Assembly: GCA_026996955.1 (NCBI GenBank)
Contig: JALWJV010000007.1
Coordinates: 1 to 8,346 of the forward strand
DNA length: 8,346 nt
Source: Deltaproteobacteria bacterium
GTDB lineage: Bacteria; Desulfobacterota; Dissulfuribacteria; Dissulfuribacterales; QOAL01
Reading direction: 5' to 3'
Position 1 is the stretch's first letter. The number at the start of each line of letters is the position of its first letter. The notes under the pieces were generated by a model. The model saw nothing but the letters and a program-made list of their open reading frames with translations, made no database searches and was not told the origin of the DNA. This document shows, piece after piece, positions 1-5,266 of this stretch. The translations under genes and the position numbers were made by a program.

Positions 1-198
1 GTGTCTTTTGTCCAGGGTTGAAAAATCCAGAAAACCGAAATTTACCGGTTTCTTAATCTTGAACACCCTGTCTCCTGCAAGAAAAACCCATGATATATGG
101 GTCTGAACAAGCTTAACTTCCGCTGCCGAGCTTCCTGTATAACTGTCAAAAATGGCAGGGGAAAGCAGTGTTTCCATCCATTCCGGCTGCTGGCTCAT
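1..198 (-). CDS. COG2187-type aminoglycoside-phosphotransferase-like/kinase protein, N-terminal fragment
   Basis: The reverse strand is open from an ATG at 198 to the window edge, giving 66 codons; the rest of the gene lies to the left. The N-terminus begins MSQQPEWMETLLSP. A stretch reading VKLVQTHISWVFLAGDRVFK and then IKKPVNFGFLDFSTLDKR follows, which I recognise as the conserved start of COG2187 proteins (an aminoglycoside-phosphotransferase-like fold). In many bacteria these are fused to a P-loop predicted-kinase domain, but that part is not visible here. The substrate of the family is not well established, so I assign no specific reaction and do not claim antibiotic resistance. A CAGGAG Shine-Dalgarno lies 10 bases before the ATG, which supports this start. 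The gene diverges from the plus-strand operon starting at 374. The family call is fairly sure; completeness cannot be judged. Confidence 0.8.
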   Translation of the reverse strand, partial: MSQQPEWMETLLSPAIFDSYTGSSAAEVKLVQTHISWVFLAGDRVFKIKKPVNFGFLDFSTLDKRH

Positions 199-208
199 AG
201 TGCTACTG

Positions 209-214
209 CTCCTG
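209..214 (-). promoter_or_regulatory. Ribosome binding site for the minus-strand gene starting at 198
   Basis: Read on the minus strand this is CAGGAG, 10 bases before the ATG at 198. It fixes the start of the edge-truncated COG2187-type gene. Confidence 0.7.
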
Positions 215-229
215 TTTAAAATTAGGTGA

Positions 230-258
230 ATAATAGATTACTTGATTAAAAATATCAG
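230..258 (-). promoter_or_regulatory. Candidate sigma-70 promoter for the minus-strand gene
   Basis: On the minus strand, CTGATA (253-258, four of six matches to TTGACA) is followed by a 17-base spacer and TATTAT (230-235, five of six matches to TATAAT). It sits about 32 bases before the start codon at 198. The region is AT-rich, so a chance match is possible. Confidence 0.45.
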
Positions 259-290
259 CATGATTATTGTTTTTCAGAATTAGTCATCAA

Positions 291-342
291 ATTGATCAAT
301 CTGAACAAAACAGTCAACCTTTTGATTTGGGCCCTGTTCAGA
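291..342. promoter_or_regulatory. Palindrome and spaced inverted repeat in the divergent promoter region
   Basis: ATTGATCAAT at 291-300 is a perfect 10-base palindrome. It touches TCTGAACA (300-307), which has an exact inverted copy, TGTTCAGA, at 335-342, with 27 bases between the arms. The arms bracket a possible -35 hexamer (322-327) for the plus-strand operon. Such a layout could be an operator for a dimeric regulator. No regulator gene is visible nearby, and short matches in AT-rich DNA can arise by chance. Confidence 0.3.
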
Positions 343-350
343 AATAATTA
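322..350 (+). promoter_or_regulatory. Weak candidate promoter for the operon starting at 374
   Basis: TTGATT (322-327) is followed by a 17-base spacer and TAATTA (345-350). The -35 is fair, but the -10 matches consensus poorly. The position, 24 bases before the start codon, leaves only a short leader. No better candidate was seen between 199 and 373. Confidence 0.25.
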
Positions 351-373
351 AATTTAAATGGAGTATAACAGAA

Positions 374-931
374 ATGGGTGAAATACGCAGTGCTCTTGAG
401 ATTGCTCTTGAGAAGGCTGAAAAATTGGGCAGCATGGATAAGGAGGAGTTGAATCGGCAGAAATGGGCTGACGAAGGACGGCGCATTGCCGCAGCCTACA
501 TACAGGGCAGGGAGGATAACCTTCAGGACTCCCTGTCAAAACTTGAGGACCCTGACATTACTGCGGTACTCCAGGGAGTTACTGATGTACTTCTGAGAAA
601 TGTCATGCTTCCCAGGGACGTATCCCAGTGGGATACCATAAGAAAGGCCCTGAACGGCCTGGTTGAGATCAAGGGAAGCATTGCAAGCCAGGTAGTTCCG
701 CAGATTGAACAGCTCCTGCGCACCTATGAGCAGACAAGGGATCAGTACCAGCAGCAGTTCAAGGAGCAGATAAACCAGCGCATGGGTGGCGCCCAGAGCG
801 CTTACGGCATGGATGCTTCGGAACTGCAGGCACTGGCTGCCCTTGAACAGGAGTGGAACAACATATCCGCCCAGATAAACGAACAGTTTGAGCAGCAGCT
901 TGCCCCCATGAAGGAGTACCTCAGGGGTTAA
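374..931 (+). CDS. Gln-rich helical protein of unknown function, coupled to larB
   Basis: A 185-residue protein that I cannot assign to a function. It has no signal peptide and no membrane segment, so it is probably cytoplasmic. Almost the whole chain looks helical. Residues 1-60 are rich in Ala, Glu, Lys and Arg. Residues 61-100 are more hydrophobic (VLQGVTDVLLRNVMLP). Residues 105-180 are Gln/Glu-rich and resemble a coiled coil, with runs such as YQQQFKEQINQR and INEQFEQQ, broken by a Gly-containing stretch near 138-146. No Cys is present and no metal or nucleotide motif is apparent. GGAG at 360-363 lies 10 bases before the ATG, which supports this start. The stop is 5 bases before the GTG of larB and the larB ribosome site lies inside this gene, so the two are very likely co-translated. 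A role with LarB is inference only. Confidence 0.75.
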   Translation: MGEIRSALEIALEKAEKLGSMDKEELNRQKWADEGRRIAAAYIQGREDNLQDSLSKLEDPDITAVLQGVTDVLLRNVMLPRDVSQWDTIRKALNGLVEIKGSIASQVVPQIEQLLRTYEQTRDQYQQQFKEQINQRMGGAQSAYGMDASELQALAALEQEWNNISAQINEQFEQQLAPMKEYLRG

Positions 932-936
932 GGCCT

Positions 937-1719
937 GTGGAAGAGTCAAGGCTTAAAGAGCTGCTTCAGGCTGTAAAAGATGGCAGCCTTGAAATTGAAG
1001 CATGTGTCAAGCAGCTTCAAACACTCCCGTACCAGGAGATGGAGTGGGCCTGCCTTGATCATCACAGGCGTTTCAGGGATATACTGCCGGAGGTTGTTTA
1101 CGGCCCGGGCAAGAGTGTCAAGCAGCTCATTGCAATAGTTGAAAGCCTGGCCTCCCGGGGCGGGCCCCTGCTTGTCACAAGAATCAAGGCTGAAAAGGCA
1201 GAACAGGTCGTGAATGGCCTTGATGGTTCCAACCTTTCCGGCACCCTTGAATATTCCGAAGAGGCCCGCGCACTCTATATTGAAAATCCTCAATACCTTG
1301 AAGCCGCTTCCAGTAGGCGGGGTTATGTTGCGGTGGTCACCGCCGGCACTGCTGATGTCCCTGTGGCTGAGGAGGCATGCCTGACATTAAGGCTTGCCGG
1401 TCACAAGGTAAAACGAGTGTATGATTCCGGTGTAGCCGGGGTGCACAGGCTTATCTCAAGGATTGAGGTGCTCTCAGAATCAACAGCCATTATTGCCATT
1501 GCAGGCATGGACGGAGCCCTCCCCTCGGTTATTGGAGGGCTTGTGGCAGTGCCTGTAATTGCAGTTCCCACCAGCACCGGCTACGGGGCAAATTTGAATG
1601 GCATAGCGCCCCTTCTTACAATGCTTAACTCCTGTGCCACAGGGATATCTGTGGTGAACATTGATAACGGTTTTGGTGCTGCTGCAGTTGCTGCCATGAT
1701 TAATACCCGCAGGGATTAG
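937..1719 (+). CDS. larB: LarB, nickel-pincer cofactor biosynthesis carboxylase/hydrolase
   Basis: LarB carboxylates the pyridinium ring of nicotinic acid adenine dinucleotide and releases AMP, giving the biscarboxylated mononucleotide that LarE sulfurates and LarC loads with nickel. The cofactor serves lactate racemase and related LarA-type epimerases. The protein has 260 residues, normal for the family. The N-terminal part carries LDHHRRFRDILPEVVYGPGK (residues 40-59). The C-terminal PurE-like domain (about 128-257) has VVTAGTADVPVAEEA, VYDSGVAGVHRL, the AGMDGALPSVIGGL loop, PTSTGYGANLNGIAPLLTML and NSCATGISVVNIDNGFG, all typical of LarB. The start is a GTG, since the next in-frame ATG would remove the conserved N-terminal region; AGGGG at 923-927 lies 9 bases before it. 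It follows the unknown gene by 5 bases. larC, larE and larA are not in the window. Confidence 0.93.
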   Translation: MEESRLKELLQAVKDGSLEIEACVKQLQTLPYQEMEWACLDHHRRFRDILPEVVYGPGKSVKQLIAIVESLASRGGPLLVTRIKAEKAEQVVNGLDGSNLSGTLEYSEEARALYIENPQYLEAASSRRGYVAVVTAGTADVPVAEEACLTLRLAGHKVKRVYDSGVAGVHRLISRIEVLSESTAIIAIAGMDGALPSVIGGLVAVPVIAVPTSTGYGANLNGIAPLLTMLNSCATGISVVNIDNGFGAAAVAAMINTRRD

Positions 1720-1753
1720 AGCATGTGGCAAAACATTCTTCATTAGAAGGGGG

Positions 1754-2476
1754 ATGGGCTTGAAAAAACGGGACAGAAAGGACGGCTTTGGCACGGGCCC
1801 ACACCCTGATAACGGGCTTATTCCCAAACACGGTGGCTACCGCAATTTGAAGAGCTTTCAGGTTGCGCGACTTGTATATGACGTGACCGTACGTTTCTGT
1901 AACCGTTACATTGACCGCTTCAGCCGGACAAAAGACCAGATGGTGCAGGCAGCGCGCTCAGGGGTTCAGAATATTGCAGAGGGGAGCAAGGCGGCGGGCA
2001 CTTCCAGGAAGACAGAGCTTAAACTGACCAATGTTGCCAGGGCAAGCCTTGAGGAACTGAGGCTTGACTATGAAGATTTTTTGCGGCAGCGCAAGCTGCC
2101 TGAGCTTTCGCCGGATCACCCGGCGCTTAAGCGCTTCAAGGCGCTTAAACCGCAGACAGTGGAAGAGTTTGCTAACTGGGTGGCCGGGGAGAGGGAACGG
2201 GGCACGGGAAGCACGGACCACAAAGACAACACAGACCAACACCGACAAACACGGACTTGCAGGGACAGCCGGGGAAAGTCCGTGCCGGTCTGTGTAAGTC
2301 CGTATCAGTCCTTGAGCTCAGCCTGCCTTGCAGCAAATGGCGCGCTCTCCCTGTTGAACCTGGCCTGCTACCTCCTTGACCGGCAGCTTGCTGCCCAGGC
2401 AAGGGCCTTTGAACAGGAGGGCGGGTTCACAGAGCGCCTCTACCGGAAGCGTACCCAGGCCAGGAGGCAGAAATGA
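1754..2476 (+). CDS. Four-helix-bundle protein with C-terminal suffix domain
   Basis: A 240-residue protein of the four-helix-bundle (S23 / 23S rRNA intervening-sequence protein-like) family. The helical core spans about residues 28-145 and includes LKSFQVARLVYDVTVRFCNR, the family signature ARSGVQNIAEGSKAAGTSRK and LTNVARASLEELRLDYEDFL. Residues 149-188 are a hydrophilic, low-complexity linker (TDHKDNTDQHRQTRT and onward) encoded by a repetitive inverted-repeat DNA element. After it comes a second conserved segment, ANGALSLLNLACYLLDRQLA through FEQEGGFTERLY (194-230), which matches the four-helix-bundle suffix domain. The biochemical role of the family is not established. The ATG at 1754 has AGAAGG only 3 bases upstream, so a TTG at 1760 with 9-base spacing is an alternative start. 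The gap to larB is 34 bases, so it is probably in the same transcript, although no functional link to larB is known. Confidence 0.82.
   Translation: MGLKKRDRKDGFGTGPHPDNGLIPKHGGYRNLKSFQVARLVYDVTVRFCNRYIDRFSRTKDQMVQAARSGVQNIAEGSKAAGTSRKTELKLTNVARASLEELRLDYEDFLRQRKLPELSPDHPALKRFKALKPQTVEEFANWVAGERERGTGSTDHKDNTDQHRQTRTCRDSRGKSVPVCVSPYQSLSSACLAANGALSLLNLACYLLDRQLAAQARAFEQEGGFTERLYRKRTQARRQK
2212..2311. repeat. In-frame inverted-repeat element with 10-base GAC/GTC phasing
   Basis: On the left arm GAC starts at 2216, 2225, 2234, 2244, 2254 and 2264. On the right arm GTC starts at 2278, 2288, 2298 and 2308. The spacing is therefore 9, 9, 10, 10, 10 and then 10, 10, 10 bases. The inner arms CACGGACTT (2250-2258) and AAGTCCGTG (2276-2284) pair perfectly over 9 bases around a 17-base loop, and in the same register GAC at 2244 and 2234 pairs with GTC at 2288 and 2298. 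A second register, shifted by one unit, pairs ACACAGACC (2229-2237) with GGTCTGTGT (2287-2295). The element interrupts the four-helix-bundle gene without breaking its frame. It may be a palindromic repeat family member that inserted into, or expanded within, a tolerant linker. Confidence 0.75.
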
Positions 2477-2524
2477 GCACCGGGCTCAGGGCTTAATTCT
2501 GCCGCAGGCTGAAAAAATTCTTTT

Positions 2525-2529
2525 GGGGG
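2525..2529 (+). promoter_or_regulatory. Ribosome binding site that selects the formyltransferase start
   Basis: GGGGG lies 8 bases before the ATG at 2538. The frame is open much further upstream (to about 2376), but that extension overlaps the four-helix-bundle gene and has no formyltransferase homology I recognise. This site favours the ATG at 2538. Confidence 0.55.
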
Positions 2530-2537
2530 TTCCAGCT

Positions 2538-3473
2538 ATGTCAGTAGTGCTTTGCGGTTATCATAACATGGGGTGCACAGCGCTCAAGGTTTTGCTTGAA
2601 CTTGGAGTGCCTGTACCTGCGGTTTTTACACACAGGGATGATCCCGACGAAAACAGGTGGTTTGACTCCCTTGCCGATCTTGCACGAAAGCACAACATTC
2701 CCGTTTACTTTCCTGATAACATTAACGATCCCAAGTGGGTAAAGCTCCTGACTGAAATTGGCCCGGACATCCTGCTTTCCTGCTATTTCAGGCAGATGAT
2801 AAAACAGCAGGTGCTCGATGTGCCCCGGCTTGCCGCAGTAAACCTGCACGGATCCCTGCTTCCAAAATATCGGGGCAGATGCCCTGTAAACTGGCAGTTG
2901 GTGCACGGCGAAAGGAAGAGCGGTGTTACACTGCACCACATGGTACTCCAGGCAGATGCAGGGGATATTGTGGGGCAGAAGGCCGTTGATGTGCCTGAAA
3001 CTGATACGGCTGTTGACCTGTTTTCAAGGCTTGAGAGCGCGGCTGCAGATGTGCTCAGGGAGTATATTCCAAAGCTCCTTGACGGCACAGCCCCCCGCAT
3101 TGTGCAGGATCACTCCCAGGCAACATACTTTGGAGGAAGACGACCGGAGGACGGCCGCATAGACTGGTCATGGGATGCCAAAAGGATTTATAACCTGGTG
3201 CGAGCAGTTGCCTGGCCCTATCCCGGGGCGTTTTTTGAGAAGGATGGCAGGCGGATCATGGTATGGGAGGCTGAGGCACGTAATGACGCCCCGGATACAT
3301 CACCCGGCACGGTTATCTCTGTGGGGGATGAAGGAGCGCTGGTCAGGGCAGGAAAAGGATCGGTCCTGTTAAAGACTGTTTCTTATGAAGGGGGAAGCCC
3401 GGAAGATGCCGTCAACACAGAGGAGGTCTTTTGCGCTGGCGATGTGCTAGGAAATGACGCTGTGCGCCCATGA
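2538..3473 (+). CDS. ArnA-like formyltransferase, stand-alone
   Basis: A 311-residue enzyme expected to transfer a formyl group from 10-formyltetrahydrofolate to an amino group, probably of an amino sugar nucleotide. The N-terminus (VVLCGYHNMGCTALKVLLE, AVFTHRDDPDENRWF) resembles the ArnA formyltransferase domain more than tRNA formyltransferase. The catalytic Asn102, His104 and Asp140 fall at the same numbers as in ArnA, within AVNLHGSLLPKYRGRCPVNW and MVLQADAGDIVGQ. The C-terminal formyltransferase subdomain covers about 205-290 (DGRIDW, AVAWPYPGAFF). There is no fused decarboxylase domain, unlike E. coli ArnA, and no lipid A arabinose genes lie beside it, so the substrate is unknown. It starts 61 bases after the four-helix-bundle gene, so it may share its transcript. 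Its last 27 bases overlap the convergent Nudix gene. Confidence 0.88.
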   Translation: MSVVLCGYHNMGCTALKVLLELGVPVPAVFTHRDDPDENRWFDSLADLARKHNIPVYFPDNINDPKWVKLLTEIGPDILLSCYFRQMIKQQVLDVPRLAAVNLHGSLLPKYRGRCPVNWQLVHGERKSGVTLHHMVLQADAGDIVGQKAVDVPETDTAVDLFSRLESAAADVLREYIPKLLDGTAPRIVQDHSQATYFGGRRPEDGRIDWSWDAKRIYNLVRAVAWPYPGAFFEKDGRRIMVWEAEARNDAPDTSPGTVISVGDEGALVRAGKGSVLLKTVSYEGGSPEDAVNTEEVFCAGDVLGNDAVRP

Positions 3474-3872
3474 AAGGGCATCTTTAACCCTTGGTGCCAC
3501 CAGTTGCAGGGCCTCCTGGTATGTACACCATCTGTATGCATCATGTTCAGGCTTTCCAATCTCCGGATTCACAGGAAGATCAATGTCCCTGGTTTTGGTC
3601 TCGGCAATATAATACCGGGCAATCTTGCTGCGGTTGTTGTATGGCCCGGTATCCCTGTAGTCAAAACCCCACTTGAAGTCCAGGTCATTTATGGTTGTCT
3701 CCTCCTCTGTCTCCCTGATTGCTGCCTGCACCGGGTCTTCCCCAGGCTCAACAATGCCTTTTGGGAAATCCCAGAAACCATAGGCGCGCAGAAGCAGAAA
3801 GAGGTATTCTCCATCTTGGCCCTGTCTGCAAACAATTACTCCTGCTGAAAGTATCAGTTTTTTCCGTGACAT
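3447..3872 (-). CDS. Nudix hydrolase, Ap4A-hydrolase-like
   Basis: A 141-residue single-domain Nudix hydrolase, a metal-dependent enzyme cleaving nucleoside diphosphates linked to another group. The Nudix box runs from Gly39 to Ile61: G-x5-E45, then R53-E54 and E57-E58, which are the metal-binding residues. The usual Gly near the end of the box is Thr60. The context LLLRAYGFWDFPKGIVEPGE resembles bis(5'-nucleosyl)-tetraphosphatases of the NUDT2 type, so dinucleoside tetraphosphates are a reasonable substrate guess, but sequence alone does not settle it. The ATG at 3872 has no strong Shine-Dalgarno; an upstream ATG at 3891 is out of frame. The gene is convergent with the formyltransferase (27-base overlap) and divergent from the HD-GYP gene. 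Confidence 0.88.
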   Translation of the reverse strand: MSRKKLILSAGVIVCRQGQDGEYLFLLLRAYGFWDFPKGIVEPGEDPVQAAIRETEEETTINDLDFKWGFDYRDTGPYNNRSKIARYYIAETKTRDIDLPVNPEIGKPEHDAYRWCTYQEALQLVAPRVKDALSWAHSVIS

Positions 3873-3932
3873 GGTTATTAAATCCGGTCATGAGTGGTTA
3901 TGTCAGAACGATTTTCTGTTACCATGAATTTT

Positions 3933-3961
3933 TTGACTTGTTCAACCCTATCTGTTATTTG
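3933..3961 (+). promoter_or_regulatory. Candidate promoter for the HD-GYP gene
   Basis: TTGACT (3933-3938, five of six matches to consensus) is followed by a 17-base spacer and TATTTG (3956-3961), a weak -10. It lies about 30 bases before the ATG at 3992, in the 119-base divergent gap. Confidence 0.35.
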
Positions 3962-3991
3962 AGAACAGGTTAAAAATACAAATGCTTTTTT

Positions 3992-5266
3992 ATGCCTGAA
4001 TACAAGCTAAGAAAAAACATACTGGCACATTTCTTTGCCAGAACCGCCATAGTAATAGTCCTTGTAGTGCTCCTTGCCAGCATTTTTTTCTATTACTTTG
4101 AGCTTCACAACTTCAAACAGGATATCTCCGTAGATTTCCGGGTCAACACTGCTGATCTTTTCAGACAGCGCGATCATCTAAGCACCGAGACCGATATACA
4201 ACCAATAGAACAGTATCTCAAGAACAGGATCCAGGTTGACCGGGATATACAGAAACTCACTGTCTATGACGAACACCTAAGGCCCATTTGCAGTGAAGTA
4301 AGACCAGGGTTTCCTGCCAGCGGTTTCCTGGAGGCAAACAGAGACAAATTTCCATTTTCAGAGCCTGTAAAGGATATTGTTGTAGAGATTGTCAAATTCC
4401 AGGGCAAAACCTACCTCTGGTTTGGCGGCCCTGTTCGTAACATCTCAGACAATATCATCGGCTATGCAGAGGCTATCAAGGAGGTTGATCCTGCCACCAT
4501 TGCAAATTTCAGACATCGCCGCCTCCTGAGCATTGCTGCAGGCGTCTTCTTTGTGCTCCTTCTTGCCGCCTCACTTTTCCCACTCTTTGTCCGGGCATAT
4601 CGAGAGCTTCGTGAGAACGAAAAACTGCTCCTTGCAAGCAACCTTGCCACCATCAAGTACCTGGGCGATGCAATCGCACTAAGGGACAGTGATACCAGCC
4701 TGCACAACTTCCGGGTAACCCTCTACGCCATTGCAATGGGCGAGGAGCTGAAACTTTCTCCAAAGGAGATGAGGACCCTGATCAAGGGAGCATTTCTGCA
4801 TGACGTGGGAAAAATTGGCATAAAGGATAATATCCTCCTTAAATCAGGCACACTTACTGAAAAAGAGTTTGACGTAATGAAAACCCATGTTGAGCTTGGA
4901 AAGGAGATAGTAAGCAAGGATCCCTGGTTTAGGGACGCCCTTGATGTGATTCACTACCACCATGAAAAGTTTGACGGACAGGGCTATCCCAACGGCATGC
5001 AGAAGGATGAAATACCCCTTAATGCCCGAATCTTTGCCATAGTTGACGTATTTGACGCCCTCACCTCAGACAGGCCATACAGGTCAGCCTACAGGCTTGA
5101 AAAGGCACAGGAGGTTATGAAAGAGGGGGCAGGCACGCACTTTGACCCTGAGCTGCTTGAGGTATTCCTTAAAATTTCTCCGGAGCTCTACAGAGACATT
5201 GCACACCTTGACAAGGACGTTCTGGAACGGCTCCTCAAGGAAAAGGTGGAATATTATTTTCTTTAA
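3992..5266 (+). CDS. Membrane sensor HD-GYP cyclic-di-GMP phosphodiesterase
   Basis: A 424-residue protein predicted to hydrolyse cyclic di-GMP. A first membrane helix (about 17-36) and a second (about 178-201) bracket a roughly 140-residue extracytoplasmic region (37-176) with no sensor family I can name. A short linker (RAYRELRENEKLLLASN) leads into the HD-GYP domain (about 220-400). Its signature residues are present: RDSDTSLHNFRV, the metal-binding HDVGK (His270, Asp271), His299, HHEKFDGQGYP (His323, His324, the GYP at 331-333) and DVFDALTSDRPYR (352-364). The catalytic domain therefore looks intact. The ATG at 3992 lacks a clear Shine-Dalgarno; a five-codon frame MLFYA (3982-3999) overlaps it. 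Its TAA shares bases with the stop of the convergent ABC gene. It stands alone as a transcription unit. Confidence 0.93.
   Translation: MPEYKLRKNILAHFFARTAIVIVLVVLLASIFFYYFELHNFKQDISVDFRVNTADLFRQRDHLSTETDIQPIEQYLKNRIQVDRDIQKLTVYDEHLRPICSEVRPGFPASGFLEANRDKFPFSEPVKDIVVEIVKFQGKTYLWFGGPVRNISDNIIGYAEAIKEVDPATIANFRHRRLLSIAAGVFFVLLLAASLFPLFVRAYRELRENEKLLLASNLATIKYLGDAIALRDSDTSLHNFRVTLYAIAMGEELKLSPKEMRTLIKGAFLHDVGKIGIKDNILLKSGTLTEKEFDVMKTHVELGKEIVSKDPWFRDALDVIHYHHEKFDGQGYPNGMQKDEIPLNARIFAIVDVFDALTSDRPYRSAYRLEKAQEVMKEGAGTHFDPELLEVFLKISPELYRDIAHLDKDVLERLLKEKVEYYFL

Noticed and set aside
1..198. An antibiotic-resistance aminoglycoside kinase.
   Set aside because: The visible residues match the COG2187 family of unclear substrate rather than a known resistance enzyme, and the catalytic part is outside the window.
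536..949. A 137-residue reverse-strand frame opposite the unknown gene and the start of larB.
   Set aside because: It shadows the Gln-rich gene, has no recognisable family and no plausible ribosome site.
2212..2311. A CRISPR array or rho-independent terminator.
   Set aside because: The units are about 10 bases with inverted arms, without spacers of constant length. No T-run follows the hairpin, and the element lies inside an intact coding frame.
2376..2537. A longer reading of the formyltransferase from an ATG at 2376.
   Set aside because: The extension overlaps the end of the four-helix-bundle gene in another frame, has no formyltransferase-like residues, and a ribosome site at 2525-2529 supports the ATG at 2538.
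3873..3991. A minus-strand promoter for the Nudix gene (TTGAAC with a TAACAG-like -10).
   Set aside because: The -10 matches only three of six bases, too weak to list.
3982..3999. A five-codon frame, MLFYA, overlapping the HD-GYP start as a possible leader peptide.
   Set aside because: The only Shine-Dalgarno-like AGG is 12 bases away, and such short frames are expected by chance.
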